Notes: generated from the letters alone by a model not told the origin. A DNA stretch of 64,000 bases from Antilocapra americana (GCA_007570785.1 ML664161.1:10167475-10231474); one strand, 5' to 3'. Positions 1-12,054 are shown, numbered from the stretch's first letter. Translations and numbers: made by a program.

Positions 1-125
1 CTCAATGGCCATGGGTTTGGGTGGACTCCGGGAGTTGGTGATGGACAGGGAGGCCTGGCATGCTGTGGTTCATGGGGTCACAAAGATTCGGACATGACTG
101 AGTGACTGAGCTAACCTGAACTGAG
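1..125 (+). mobile_element. BovB LINE, 3' end
   Basis: The sequence from CTCAATGGCCATGGGTTTGG through GGAGTTGGTGATGGACAGGG to the GACTGAGTGACTGAG tail is the 3' end of the ruminant RTE-type LINE BovB. It is cut at the window edge, so its 5' extent is unknown. Confidence 0.9.
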
Positions 126-1249
126 AAGGTAGCATTGCTCTTAAGTTGTACTGTCTTCGCTGTAAAGATATTGGCAGGCATACTTAAGTTGCTTCTGGAC
201 ACAATGACTTGCAAGCCCAAAGTAGCCCTTTTCAGACAGAAGCTTCAGTTTAATATCAAGGGGAGTAATCCACTCTACCTGGTTATCTCTCCTGAGCTCT
301 TGAGTGATTATTCATTTTCTTCTGGGAGAGTCACAGTATCACCAGTTGGTTTTAAATATGCATCCTGTGCTTTTATTTTTAAATATTCTGTCTTATGGTT
401 GCTGCCCTTCAAATCCTCTTAATGTCCTTGCACATTTGAGAGTTAACTCTCTTCTGTAGATTTTAAAACAGCAATTAATATGTAGAGATTCTGAGGGTAG
501 GTTCAGAGTAAACAGGAAGTAAAACTTATTTTATATAGTCAAATGTTAAATGGATTATTTCATTTGCATCCCCAAAACAAAATAAAGGAGAAACTTACTA
601 ACATTTAGCCATTTGTTGTAATGATGGTCTCAGTAGAAATATGCAGTTGTAGAATGCAGAAGGAAATGCTATCATTTTGATCTCTTTTTCTTTCTGCTGT
701 CAGAAAGCTGTTAAGGCATCTTGAGATCTCACTTTTTTGCCAAATGGTAACAAAATGAGTCACCAGTCTATAAGAACATGCCTCCAACACCTCTGCATGA
801 TGAGTTTTCATTGAACTTCTATTTATCTTCACCTCTTCTCTGTTTTATCTCCTTTTGCTGCCAAGTGTAATTAAGGTAATGCTTTCACAGAGGTCATGTA
901 TCACAGTTGAATAAACAAAATCTGAGGGTAGGGTTAATGAAAGAAAAATAATATATAGAATGGATGGGTTAGTCATTCAAGAGATATTTTCTAATGACTT
1001 ACAATGTTAATTGTTACAAAATTAATTGTTTTGGGGATGGTCACTTTCAAATCAACAGTTCAAAAGCCATAGCCTCTTTTCTCAAATATTAAGGCTAACC
1101 TGATTGTTATTTTTTTGATTATAATTATTCTCATCATACTTGGGGTAAGATCTCACATCCTGAATTTTTTTGGCTTGATGCCTCATCCTTCTCTGAAGTC
1201 ACACTTAACTCTTTGTTCACAGAGAGGCCCAGGCTTCACAGTGTTTGGA

Positions 1250-1530
1250 TCTTCTCTTGCCTCTTGACAGGATTTGTCCCCTATCAACTTCCACTCATCT
1301 TTCAGAATCCAGTTTACAGATTACTTCTTCAGGACAGTCATCCTTTTTACTCAAGACTCATTAACTCTCCCCTCAGAGAATTATCCTTTGCAAAGCATTT
1401 ATAATTAAATGGTTACCTGTGTGATAGAGTTACATAAAGTTCGTCTTCCCCATTGAACTTTAGTCTCTGTGAGTGTCATCACCAGGACTATCTCCTTCTT
1501 GTTGGCCTTCTCAGTATTTGGGAATAATGT
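1250..1530 (+). mobile_element. Degenerate L2-like LINE fragment
   Basis: The order of short motifs (TCTTTCAGAATCCAGTTTAC, then TTAGTCTCTGTGAGTG) resembles the eroded L2 3' region. It is similar in order only, so the call is weak. Confidence 0.35.
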
Positions 1531-2282
1531 AATAACAATGAAAAGGGAATCTAAGTTTACAAATTACTGTGGTAAAAAGTACTAAAGGTTCCTGAAGGAA
1601 AAAGGCAACAAATGCTTTGAGAGTTGCAGAGAGGGAGTGTTTTTGTGGCTGGGAGGATCTGAACTGACATTTGAATCTTGTTAGTTCAAATGGCCTTGAG
1701 GAATCCTAGCTGGAGTCCCTCCAGGCAAAATCTAATAGGAAGAGTATTCCCTAGGAAGGAAAAATTTTGGTAAACAAGTTGGATTGAATTCACTGACCAG
1801 GACTCTCAGTGATGTTCTTTGTTTGATTTTATTAGAATTGTATTTTCACTAAGATAGTTTGCTACTGGAATATACTTACAATTTTTTCCTTGCTACTCTT
1901 TAAAATATTTCGTTGGTAAATTTTTTTCTCTTATTACTGTCAAATTTAAGTTTGCCTTTTCTCCTACCATTCTGTTTTCTCTACTGTTTGCTTACATCAT
2001 TGGAGAAGTTCATTCAGAGTGGAAGTAGCCCAAGGAGAGAGAGAACAAGTAGAACCCTGCTTACATGTTCTGTGAAGGGAAGGGGGAGTGGGCTGTGAAC
2101 TTCGAACCCACAGAGATCTGTCTGCCCTTCCTTCTGGAAGGAGGCTCTGGACAAAATTGAGGAGGCAGGGTTTATCTTTAAACTCTTTAAATTCTTCTGC
2201 TTTATCTCTTTCTATTTGTTGAAACCCCCTACATTCATAAAGCTGTGTTCTTTTTTTTTTAATTGAAAAATGTTCCAAAGGC

Positions 2283-2390
2283 TTTGTGTTTCTGTACTTC
2301 AGTTTAATTATCTGTTACACAGAGATGATAATTCTCTCTAACTCCTGGTAGTTGGTGCTGGCATTAATGAAGTTATTAATTAATTGATGA
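2283..2390 (+). mobile_element. MIR SINE, eroded
   Basis: TTCTGTACTTCAGTTTAATT followed by GAGATGATAAT resembles the MIR core (cctcagtttcctcatctgtaaaatg) and its downstream part. It is diverged, so boundaries are approximate. Confidence 0.4.
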
Positions 2391-2968
2391 TCATCGCAGA
2401 ATATACTTGTCAGGACATTTGTTCTCCATAGCTCCATGTTGGTATGGCCACAACATGGGCTATGATAGCACTTGAATTTTTACAGGACTAATCGTGAACT
2501 TTGATATTCCCACCTATGTGACTTTTGGTTCTAATACTGTCTTACCTTTTTCTCCTTATGCCCTTCAGGTACTGCTTGCTTTCCTCTCTAGATTTAGTTA
2601 ATCTGTTAAACACTAACATGACCAATTCTTATAACCTTTGCTCCTTGAAATTCTATCATTCTTACCTTGCTTATCCCCAGTCCTAACTTCTTTCATTTAC
2701 TCTTTGCCTCATGTTATGGGACTTTGCTGGAAAAACTTTCAATACCATGCCATCTGCTCCAAATTATGCCTGTTAACCTCATATTTCCCTCCTGTTGGTG
2801 TCCTGTGTGTTTTTCTTTTCTAAACACCCTCAAACTGAGCACGTGACTTTATTGAGTTAGTCTCATTCAGGAGCAATGCAAAGTGTCACGCATCACACAC
2901 AGGGCATATGCTTTAAGAGGTAGGGAGTCTTGTCTCTGTCTGTCTCTCTCTCTCTTTTTTTTTTTTTA

Positions 2969-3115
2969 AGCTCTGTGGTCTTGAGAAAGTCATCTTGCCA
3001 TATAATGTCTCATTTTCCTTGTTTCAAATAAGAACAGTTGGATCATAAGTTTGTTGTGAGGACTGAATGTAAAGTGCTTGAGACAGCTTGGCAAGTAGCT
3101 GTGATCTCTGATATT
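2969..3115 (+). mobile_element. MIR SINE
   Basis: GCTCTGTGGTCTTGAGAAAG, CATTTTCCTTGTTTCAAATA and TTGTTGTGAGGACTGAATG follow the MIR consensus in order. It sits after a CT-rich, T-rich tract at 2932-2968. Confidence 0.55.
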
Positions 3116-3316
3116 AGCTGGTTTTGATGTCATTTTCACATAAATTTAGATATATTTAAATATACTTCAAACTGATGTATAAAGCATGAAAATAAAACTG
3201 TTTCTGGTTTCTTCCCCACCAGTTCATTTACTGAGGTAATGGTTTCCACGCATTTGTGGTCATATACTGCTCTGTTTTTGATAACCAAATCATAAAATTA
3301 TGAAATATATATTTAT

Positions 3317-3526
3317 GGTTTCCAGGGTGGCTCAGATGGTAAAGAATCCGCCTGCTATGTGGAAGACCTGGGTTCAATCCTGGGTTGGGAAGATACCCTG
3401 AAAGAGGAAATGGCAACCCACACTAGTATTCTTGCCTAGAGAATCTCCCTGGACAGAGAAGTCTAGTGGTCCATAGTCCGTGGGGTTGCAAAGAGTCAGA
3501 CATGACTGAGCGACTAGGCATAGTAC
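3317..3526 (+). mobile_element. Bov-tA SINE with target-site duplication
   Basis: The tRNA-derived head (GGTGGCTCAGATGGTAAAGA) leads into the Bov-A body (CTTGCCTAGAGAATC, GAGTCAGACATGACTGAGC). The 10-nt sequence ATATATTTAT occurs at 3307-3316 and again at 3527-3536, as expected for a duplication made by LINE-driven insertion. Confidence 0.9.
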
Positions 3527-3536
3527 ATATATTTAT

Positions 3537-5839
3537 ACTCCTCCATAAATATTTCTATTATCAGATTGCAAAACATACACAAAAATGCACATTAAATAAT
3601 GAGAAAAAGTCAGGTTTTTTTAAAATATCTTATAAACTTGATAGCTTTTTTCCATTATTTATTAATTTCTAAAGTTGTAGAGACTCTTAAGGCACAGTTC
3701 AGAGCTATTAAAATGTATCTGTATTTCCATTTCAAAGTTATTTTCTTAATGTTTTCAAATATTTTTTCTGCTTGTTATTATATGTGATTAGGTGGTCATT
3801 ATTTTCAGTCTTGCAGTATAGCTGAGGAAGGGCTTATGCTAGAACTAGGAGAAGTTTCATTTCTGCTCCCTTCTCATCCTTATTCTATTACTAGTACTTT
3901 CTTTTAATCTGTATTTATTTTGTGGGGAAAACTTAATTTAGTAGGCAATTTTGTGAGGTTTATATTAACTAAAACATGATGAAAAATGTGTAAATCTGCT
4001 TTATCCAGTGGTGTTAACTCTAATACATCACCAAACATTGAAAAGGAACAGTAACAACAACAAAATGCCACTCCTGGCAAATCCACTACAGTGTGGATCC
4101 ATCACCTTCCCAAGAACATCTCAAGTGCTGTATGCATCATACAACCATGTGAAGTCACTGGCATGAAAACATATATACATATTATCAAGCTTAGTTTTGT
4201 TCTCTTTTTGCTTTATAAAAAAATTATAATACAGAGAAGTTCAATGATTTACTTCCCTTCTCTCATCTGGTCCTCTTGTGGTGGGGCATAAACCGACTAC
4301 TTTGGGGATTTCTGCTTCACAGTACTGCCAGTTTAATTTTCTTGTGAATATATTTGCTAATACTTTTCCCCTCCTAAGACTATTTAATGACTTTTCAGCA
4401 TCCAGTGGATGAAATCCAAACTCTTTAGCCTTTTAATGAAGAGCTTGCTTGATTTGGCTGTAACCTGCCTTTCCAGTCTCATCCAGTGCTCAATGTAACT
4501 TACTCTGTGTTCTGTCCAAACCAAACTGTGCCCTCCCCAAATGTGGCTCCTTCTTCTTCCTTTCTGTCATAGGTCAGGCTTCTCAGGGAAAAAAATAAAA
4601 GAGACTCTGAGATGAAGATTTGCTTGTGAAAAGTTTATTTGGGCTTGCCATTGGGAAAAATACCTGGACTGGGGGGAACCAGGGCATCACCACCTAGCTC
4701 TCCCTTGGCCCCTTTCTATAAGGAGCTTGGGAGTTGGGATGGCACCTCTGAGTGGGTCTGCATTGAGAAAGGAAGAGCAGACCTTTCTGCACTGGTCTGG
4801 AAGTGGTGTGGACTTCCTGCCTTGGAGTGTGAGCTGCCCTCAGGGAGGTTGAGCACCACACTATTCACTACATATATTTTCCACTGTTTCTAGAATGTGC
4901 CCTCTTCCCAGAATTCCTCCCGTGACCATCAATATTGGTCTGATTCTTTGAGGCCGAGCTCATATTCCTCTTGATTCATGAACTCTGTCCTCTTCCACTA
5001 ACTCGAGGTAGTCCTGTGTCTTCTTTTAAAGCCTAATTTTTTTTTCTGATTGCATACATTTGTTTATTCATTTCATTTTTAATTACTTACTATGTGAATT
5101 AATTGCACATTACTTACATTAATTGGTCAGTTAATAAATGGATGCACAGGACTCAAATAGTTTATACTCATTGGGCAGCTTTATTACAGGCAAATAGAGC
5201 AATAGCAGGAGAAGGGTATGTACTGAATGGGGCCTGGAAACTCAGACTCAGGCTTCTTTGTTCCGCCACTCCTGGGTCTCATGGGATACCCCTTGTTTCA
5301 AGGTCTTGAACCACCACCAGTGTGAATGTGAAGCATCTTGGTATAGGAAGCCCACAGTCTGCTGATGGTCAGGTTCTCTTACAGTGAACTCTTCCCAAAA
5401 ACACATTTCAATTGCATGGCCAGGCTTGGCCTTTGTAAACTGTCACACTCCACTGAAACCAGGTGTTACTAAATGAAATTTTATGACATTATTATTACTA
5501 AATCCAACTCTTAAATCCCATTATTATTACTAAGTGCCGTTACAAGGCTAATATGTTCTGACCTCAAAATAACTTATAGATTCATAGATACAAAACATTA
5601 TTTTCCTTTAGTTAATACAGTCAATCTTCATTATTCTTAGATCTGTATTACAGTTTTGCCTGTTCACTAAATTTTTTTTAATCCCAAAGTTAATACTCAT
5701 AGTGCTTTTGCAGTCATTCACAGACATGAGCAAAGCAGAAAAAAATGTGAGTCACCCCATGAGCAAACTTCCTGCTGAGAGTGAGCAAGGTGATGATCTG
5801 ACTTCTTGCTTCAGCTCCCACACAGAGATGGAGACAGTA
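3537..5839. other. Intron stretch, AT-rich, few recognisable elements
   Basis: I found no exon or RNA gene. An L2-like fragment lies at 4340-4560 and a moderately GC-rich block at 4630-4860 has an 84-codon open frame without family features. The rest looks unique or too old to classify. Confidence 0.5.
4340..4560 (+). mobile_element. L2-like LINE fragment
   Basis: ATCCAGTGGATGAAATCCAA, GCCTTTCCAGTCTCATC and TTCTGTCCAAACCAAACTGT recall the L2 3' region with typical old divergence. A continuation may exist near 4980-5040 beyond an unclassified block. Confidence 0.45.
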
Positions 5840-6230
5840 GAAAGTGCACTGTAGTGCAAGAAACTCCAGCTCTGGGGTCAGGTAGAGGGGATTTGAATCC
5901 CAACTCTGGCATCTATTAATGAGGTGCATGCATGCTCAGTTGCTTTAGTCATGTCTGACTCTGTGCAACTCTATGGACTGTAGCCTGCCAGGCTCCTCTA
6001 TCCCTGGTAGTCTCAAGGCAAGAATACTAGAGTGAGTTGCCATGCCCTCCACCAGGGGGTCTTCATGACCCAGGGATCAAACCCACATCTCCTGCATTAC
6101 AGGGGGATTCTTTGCCCACTGAGCCACCTAGGAAGCTCAGTGAAGTGGCTTCAGACAAGTCATTAAACACTTTTGAGTTTTTGTTTTCTCTTTTGTAAAA
6201 TAAAGAAAATAGAATCTACCAGGGTGAATT
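5840..6230 (+). mobile_element. MIR SINE interrupted by a Bov SINE
   Basis: The left part (5840-5925) reads CCAGCTCTGGGGTCAGG and GATTTGAATCCCAACTCTGG. The right part (6139-6230) resumes with CAGACAAGTCATTAAACAC and GTTTTCTCTTTTGTAAAATA. Together they follow MIR order, so the ruminant SINE at 5926-6138 landed in an older MIR. Confidence 0.55.
5926..6138 (-). mobile_element. Bov-tA/Bov-A2 SINE
   Basis: The reverse orientation is shown by GCTCAGTTGCTTTAGTCATG at the left and GAGCCACCTAGGAAGCTC at the right. Flanks ATGAGGTG and GTGAAGTGG may be a diverged target-site duplication. Confidence 0.9.
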
Positions 6231-6280
6231 CATTCATAACAATGTGAAATATGTATATAAGTTTATATATGTGTGAATTG

Positions 6281-6561
6281 TGAAGTGAAAGTTGCTCAGT
6301 CGTGTCCCTCTCTCTGTGACTCCATGGACTGCATAGTCCATGGAATTCTCCAGGCCAGAATACTGGAGTGGGTAGCCTTTCCCTTCTCCAGGGGATCTTC
6401 CCAGCCCAGGGATCAAACCCAGGTCTCCTGAATTCAGGCAGATTCTTTAAGGTGAATCATAAGAGAAGCCCAAGAATACTGGAGTGGCTAATCTTCCCAA
6501 CACAGAAATCAACCCGGGGTCTCCTGTATCACAGGCGGATTCTTTACCACCTGAGCTATTG
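6281..6561 (-). mobile_element. Bov-A2 SINE (two-unit)
   Basis: GTTGCTCAGTCGTGTCCCTC begins the reverse copy. A second CCAAGAATACTGGAGTGGC block at about 6472 shows the dimeric Bov-A2 structure. The 162-codon open frame running through it (6368-6856) is an accident of the SINE. Confidence 0.9.
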
Positions 6562-7539
6562 GAATGATGGATCCATATTTCCCAATTCAGTGTTTGCAGT
6601 GACTTTATGGCATATAACTATGGTGAATAACAACCATAGGTTGTGTAGCAGTGATCAAACTTTAAGTAGCTTTGGTAATAAGTGGGTAGTCAGTCCAGAT
6701 CGTCTGCAACCTATGCCTACACTTGGTAAAGGATTTTCACATAGATTTTATGATGGATATAAAAATAACACAAAATTCTTGCCCTTGAATAAAAATTTCA
6801 GTTGGAGGGGTTGGATTGAACAAATGAAAACCACCAGTAAAAACAAAGTAAGATAGAAACTATATGGATAATATTAAAAATAAGACATAATAGGCTACGT
6901 AAAGTTAAAAGTTGGAGACACTTTCCTGGGTTCCAACTCCCTGTAATCATATATTTACTGAACAAATGTCACATTTCAACCTGCAGTAGAGCCATTTTTA
7001 ATGTGACAGTTCTTTTCAGTATTGTAGCTACTTGGAAACAATTACTAGGCTGTACTTATCTTCAAATTCCTATAAGATTTAACACAACAGCATATGTATC
7101 ATAGATACCCAGTAAATGTTTGTTGAGTAAAGAAAGAATTGGATGAATGTGTCCACCCACTGTGAATACTTAATGTCCTAGAAATTTCTCTATATTCTTT
7201 CTAGCATCATCTCTGATCTGGGTCACTCAGGAACAAACTAGTTAATGGACCAGTTGTTATGACAAATTAATGTAGGAGATAATATATTCCCATTTTTGAT
7301 GTTTTTTTAAAATGTTATTTACTTTGTTTTTTATTTTTGTTATATTATTTTGTTTTATTTTTGCAGTCCCTTTGGAATTGAACATGCCTTAACCCAAAGA
7401 GGAATAACAGAGGAATTTGTGAGCTAGTATCTTCACCTACTAAAAATTCAGAGGAAAGCTAGTGCAGTGTGGATTGATAAGTTCATCTACTTGCCTGGAC
7501 TGCTGAATAAAGATTTTCTGACCTCATTATTTTAATGTA
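6562..7539. other. Intron stretch without recognised elements
   Basis: This is AT-rich sequence with no exon signal or clear repeat. A T-rich tract lies around 7295-7360. Confidence 0.5.
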
Positions 7540-8150
7540 TCATCAGTATTTATTATGAAATACTTCAAATATGCAGAAAAATGCAGAGAATTCCTCAACA
7601 AAGGTATGTGTTCACACACGTGTGTATCCACATGTGTGTGTACACACATCACCCAACATGATCAAATCTTAGATTTTTAGAACTTGCTATAGTTAACTGT
7701 GGTCTTTTAAGGCCCCATCATAGGTTATCATTCATAGTTCCAATTAACCAATTAATAACACTAATTAATTGCTAGAACTAATTTCATATCCTTTTCTTCT
7801 TACCCATGGATAATATATCATGTGTTATTACATATTCGTCCATCTGTGAATAATGTTTTGTTTAGTTTTGTTTTGCATATTTTAAGCTTTATTTAAATAG
7901 TATTTTACTGTATCTAATCTTCTCTGTTCGAAAATTTTGAGATTTATTCATGTTGATATTTAGGTCTATGTTCTTTATTTTCACTGAAGTGTAGAATTTT
8001 AATTTGTGAATATATCATAATTCATCTGTCAATATCTGTTAGTGGACATTTGTGCTATTATAAAGTTCGGCTTTTTTTGGTTACTCATCATTATTTTAAA
8101 ATGATCTTGTGTAAATGCATATGAACACCTATTCAATGTAAAGTTAAAAA
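7540..8150 (-). mobile_element. Possible ancient L1 or similar 3' region
   Basis: TATGAAATACTTCAAATATG, CATCACCCAACATGATCAAA and TTTCACTGAAGTGTAGAATT recall old L1-like sequence in reverse. The match is loose. A CA/TG alternating palindromic patch lies at 7613-7648. Confidence 0.35.
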
Positions 8151-8162
8151 ATATGAAAAAAT

Positions 8163-9113
8163 GGTAACAGAATCTTGCAAACCGGTCCAGCCACTATGGA
8201 GAACAGTGTTGAGATTCCTTAAAAAACTGGGAATAGAACTGCCATACGACCCAGTAGTCCCCCTACTGGGTATAGATCCTGAGGAAACCAGAATTGAAAG
8301 AGATGCATCTACCCCAATGTTCATTGCAGTGCTATTTACAATAGCTAGGACATGGAAGCAACTTAGAGGTCCATTGGCAGATGAACAGATAAGGAAGTTG
8401 TGGTTCATATACACGATGAAATATTACTCAGTTATAAAAAAGGAACACATTTGGGTCAGTTCTAATGAGGTGGACGAAACTGGGGCCTATTATACAGAGT
8501 GAAGTAAGCCAGAAAGAGAAAGAAAAATCCTGTATATTAGCTCATATATATGGAATTTAGAAAGATGGTAATAATGATACTACATGCAGAGCAGCCGAGG
8601 AGACAGAGATGTAAAGAACAGAGTTTTGCTCTGGGCTGGTACACCAAGATGTCCCGGGGGTGGGGGGAGCAGTGGTGGTGGTGGTGGTGGAGTCGGGAGG
8701 GAGGAGGGAAGGGGGTTCTGGAGGGGGAGCATATGTAAACCCAAGGTGGTTTCATGTCATTGTATGGCAAAACCAACACAATAAAGTAAAGAAAATTAAA
8801 AAAAAAAAAAAGAACAGAGTTTTGGACTCAGTGGGAGAAGGCAAGGGTGGGATGATTTGAGAGACTAGCATTGAAACATGTCCATTATCATATGTAAAAT
8901 AGATGGCCAGTACAAGTGAACGCATGAAGCAGGGCATCTAAAGCCAATGCTCTGGGACAACCCAGAGGGATAGGGTGAGAAGGAAAGCAGGAGGGGGGTT
9001 CAGGATGGGAGGAACACATGTCTACCTGTGATTGATTCATGTTGATGGATGGCAAAAGCCATCATAATACTGTAAAGTGATTATCCTCTGGTTAAAATAA
9101 ATAATTTTTTAAA
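8163..9113 (+). mobile_element. L1 LINE, ORF2 C-terminus and 3' UTR, bovine type
   Basis: A 113-codon frame (8161-8502) contains the L1 ORF2 C-terminal words LGIELPYDPVVPLLGID, TIARTWKQL and YTMKYYSVIKK. After it comes the bovine L1 3' UTR (GAGAGACTAGCATTGAAAC, CATGTTGATGGATGGC), ending near AAAATAAATAATTTTTT. A younger L1 piece interrupts it at 8629-8808. It is 5'-truncated and dead. Confidence 0.87.
8629..8808 (+). mobile_element. Short L1 3'-end insertion nested in another L1
   Basis: About 180 bp beginning CTCTGGGCTGGTACACC, with a G-rich 3' UTR and a 13-A tail. The 16-nt sequence AAAGAACAGAGTTTTG stands at 8613-8628 and at 8809-8824, a perfect target-site duplication. The host L1 resumes at 8825. 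Its G-rich part includes (GGT)n at about 8670-8690. Confidence 0.87.
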
Positions 9114-9309
9114 AAGTCATTAAACAGAGGTAACAAAATCTAAAGTTCCAGTAAGACCAGGGTAAGCATTTAAATTTTTGTTTCTGTGAGATTGTCAGAG
9201 ATTTTACCTAGAGTCTATCTTTTGAAGGAACATAAAACACTTTTACAATTCAATTTTAAAGGCACTAGGATCAATTTTTTAAAAAGTGTTAATTGTGAAG
9301 TTAGAGACT

Positions 9310-9545
9310 GTATCCAGTGTAATGATCAAGAGGATGGCCTTTAAATTAGATGCCAGTGGTCTCCTGGATCTGCTATTGATTAGCTGAGAACCAGGGCCAA
9401 GGCACTTAACCTCTTTAAGTCTCAATACCTTGTGAGTAAAAAGGGAATAACTGTTGAACCCAGTTTATAGGGTTGTTGTAAATGAGGTATAAAGGTTTAA
9501 AAGCTAAGGGTTTGGCATATACCAAGGAAACACCAATAAATAGGA
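9310..9545 (+). mobile_element. MIR SINE
   Basis: GATTAGCTGAGAACCAGGGC, AAGGCACTTAACCTCTTTAA and TTTATAGGGTTGTTGTAAAT follow the MIR consensus in order over most of its length. Confidence 0.6.
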
Positions 9546-9610
9546 AAAATTTCCTAACAACAAATTTGAGAGTCTATATTTTGGCACGTGCACATGCATG
9601 CGCACGCACA

Positions 9611-9611
<1 letters not shown>

Positions 9612-9658
<47 letters not shown>
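9612..9658. repeat. (AC)n microsatellite, about 23 units
   Basis: An uninterrupted AC run of 47 nt, preceded by alternating purine-pyrimidine sequence from 9584 (GCACGTGCACATGCATGCGC). It is likely length-polymorphic. Confidence 0.95.
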
Positions 9659-9659
<1 letters not shown>

Positions 9660-9661
<2 letters not shown>

Positions 9662-9874
9662 CTGGTGGCTCAGGTGGTGGTAAAGAAATTGCCTGCAATG
9701 CAGGAGATCCGGGTTCCATCCCTGGGTCAGGAAGATCCTGGAAAAGGGAATGGCTACCCACTCCAGAATTCTTGCCTAGAGAATCCCATGGACAGAGGAG
9801 CCTGGCGGGCTACATAGTCCATGTAGTCACAAAGAGTTGGACATGAGTGAGCGACTAACACACACACACACACA
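9660..9874 (+). mobile_element. Bov-tA SINE between two AC tracts
   Basis: The tRNA-like head GCTGGTGGCTCAGGTGGTGG abuts the AC microsatellite and the body ends GTGAGCGACTAACACACAC. It has an AC tail at 9858-9874, so the SINE either landed in an AC run or seeded one. Confidence 0.9.
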
Positions 9875-12054
9875 TTTAAATTTTTAGTTATTTAAACTAG
9901 CCATATTTGTACATTAACTGTTATTGCTATAACAGTGACCACTGAAAAATATTTAGGGTCCATATTATAATTCTCTGTACAGGTCAGCCCATGTATAATG
10001 GGATGTTTTTGTAACCTCAGAAGCTAAATATTAGAATTTGGAAACTTACCATGGCATGCAAAATTCTCATCCTCAACAATTTGCGTTAAAGTAGCACATT
10101 AGTGGGAAACAGCAGCCCTTTTATTTTTAACACAGTTAAGGGTTTGTGAGCACAAAAAGAGTTATTTTGTTAGGAACCAAACAAGTACTTTTTTTTTATT
10201 ATTGATGAGCATGTACGTGTGTAAAGAATATTTAGAAATCACTGTTGAAGATTAGGCTGTATAAAATATGATGTTGAAGACTTTTAAATCCTCACCACAG
10301 GTTCTCTATTTTAGATGTCAAAAATGCTGCATTTTAACACCAAAATGTGACCAGGGAAGAATCAGTCATTTAAGACCAAAATGTGGTCAGAAAAGACCTA
10401 ATTGCGGCCCACCACCTTCTGTGCAAGAATGAGCATTATACTCAACAGAAACGAGTTTGTGTAGCTAAATCTTCAACAGATGCTGGAGTTCTGGCACAGA
10501 AATGGGGTGGTCTAAGCCTGACTTTTGTATGAATGTGCTTTCACAGCAAAGGTATGCGAATTAACACAGACTGAGAGATTCTTGAAGAAAGGCATTTATC
10601 TCCTTATTGCCATCTGTGATGCATTGTTCAGAGCTAAAGGAACACCAGGCTTGAATCAAATCTCTTGCTGCCCCATATATTTTTCACAGTCTCCTTTTCA
10701 ATAACGCAAAGTCAGGGCAGTCTCACTGCCAGACCAGCACTTCTTCAGGAATCTTCCCATAAAATGACAAGATAGAACCATCTATAATAAAAATCAACAC
10801 TGTTGTTTTCAAACTAAACACTCTAAAAAGTTGCTTGAACAAGAAAAGACAAATTTGCCCAGTTGTGTGATATTTTGCAATTAATGTAAGGTATTTATCC
10901 TCTGGTTAAAATAAATAAATTTTTTAAAAATTATTTTTTATTATTTTATTATTATTTATTTTTTAAAATTTCTGTGAAATGCATGGCACAGAATGTTACA
11001 TGTTATTCTGATGTGTCTTAAGTTGGACTGGGTAAACAGTGTTAGATGTTTGGTTAGTGTCAATATGCAGGGTGTTATGATTAGATATGGTTGTTCTTTT
11101 ACACTACCACATTTTTTTTGTATTGTTCCTTTGATCTCTGTCAGATAGTAAGAACATTTCTAATTTAAACTATATTGACTTTGACTCAAAAATTCATTTT
11201 CCTGTTGCAAATTTACTGATATCTAAAATATATAGTTTATGTCTCCTTCATTGGCAGGTGGTTTCTTTACTACTGAGCCACCAGGGAAGCCCTAAAATAT
11301 ATTACTAGATGGTTAAAAAATCTGCAAAATAATGATGCCAACTTCTGTCTCTTTTCCAAGTTGTATCTAATGGTAATTTGTCTTTTAAATTCTTGAATCT
11401 TAATTGAAGGTGAAGGAACTATAGCCAATGACTTTGTGTATACTTTTGTGAAATAGCAAGGAGACTGGCTTTATAAGGTAGTTGCACTTAAATGATTATA
11501 GTTGAGCTAGCATTGGTTTTCTTAGTCTAACATTATTTTTGTCTTATCTGTATAACATGGAATTGGGCCCATACTTTGTTTGTTTAATAAACATAGTCAT
11601 TCTTACAAAGTTTGTTTATATTCCACTAATTCCCTACCAATATTTTTTTAAAAAAAGGCTTTCTGGTATTGAATTCTAATTTTTAGTATATTAGATGATT
11701 AATACTGTGGTTCCATAAAATGACTGAAGATCTTCAATAAAGGAAAAAATTTAACATAAGCCTTCAGTATTTTAAGAAAACTGTATTTGTGAAATGCTCC
11801 TGACACTGTATATTTTGACAAGAACTGCTTTCTCTTAAATGTGTATAAAGTCAGGAGGCAAGTTGCTCAATATTCTAATACTCGGTTATTTTATCTGTCA
11901 TCTTACATCAAACCATAATTTTCCTGTGGTAGCATTTAACTCACCTGACTCCAGCCACTATTAATGTATTTCTGTAGCTTGTAAAACATCTAGTTATCAT
12001 CACTCTGTCTATTTTAGCTTGTTTGTACTAATTATTTATTTCCATTTTCTCTAG
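9875..12054. other. Repeat-poor intron upstream of the NLGN1 exon
   Basis: Apart from a short Bov SINE remnant (11250-11293) and an L1-like AT-rich patch near 10890-10960, no young repeat is seen. The block 10300-10860 is less AT-rich than its surroundings and carries an imperfect direct repeat (ACCAAAATGTG at 10339 and 10375). It is a candidate conserved noncoding stretch, by appearance only. Confidence 0.45.
11250..11293 (-). mobile_element. Bov SINE fragment (head only)
   Basis: TTACTACTGAGCCACCAGGG through AAGCCC is the reverse complement of the tRNA-like head of Bov-tA. The body is missing. Confidence 0.75.

Larger units (their letters stand above)
1..12054 (+). other. NLGN1: NLGN1 upstream intron (3' part)
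   Basis: This is sequence before the acceptor at 12054. I found no exon, no CpG island and no sustained ORF of cellular type. It holds two zones of ruminant retrotransposons (3317-6561 and 8163-9874) and eroded MIR/L2 copies, listed separately. The stretch 126-2280 shows only a weak L2-like patch. It is called an intron because known NLGN1 transcripts have noncoding exons further upstream; it could in part be promoter-proximal. Confidence 0.7.

Noticed and set aside
3317..3400. tRNA gene
   Set aside because: The tRNA-like heads here belong to Bov-tA SINEs and are followed by the Bov-A body.
6368..6856. 162-codon plus-strand open frame
   Set aside because: It begins in the reverse Bov-A2 SINE (SLLQGIFPAQGSNPGLL is a typical SINE read-through) and continues into non-repetitive sequence with no family features.
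8537..8860. Several frames with poly-Gly/Trp/Val or poly-His
   Set aside because: They are readings of the G-rich L1 3' UTR and its GGT run.
9482..9846. Frames with poly-His/Thr or poly-Cys/Val on both strands
   Set aside because: These are translations of the AC microsatellite and the adjacent SINE.
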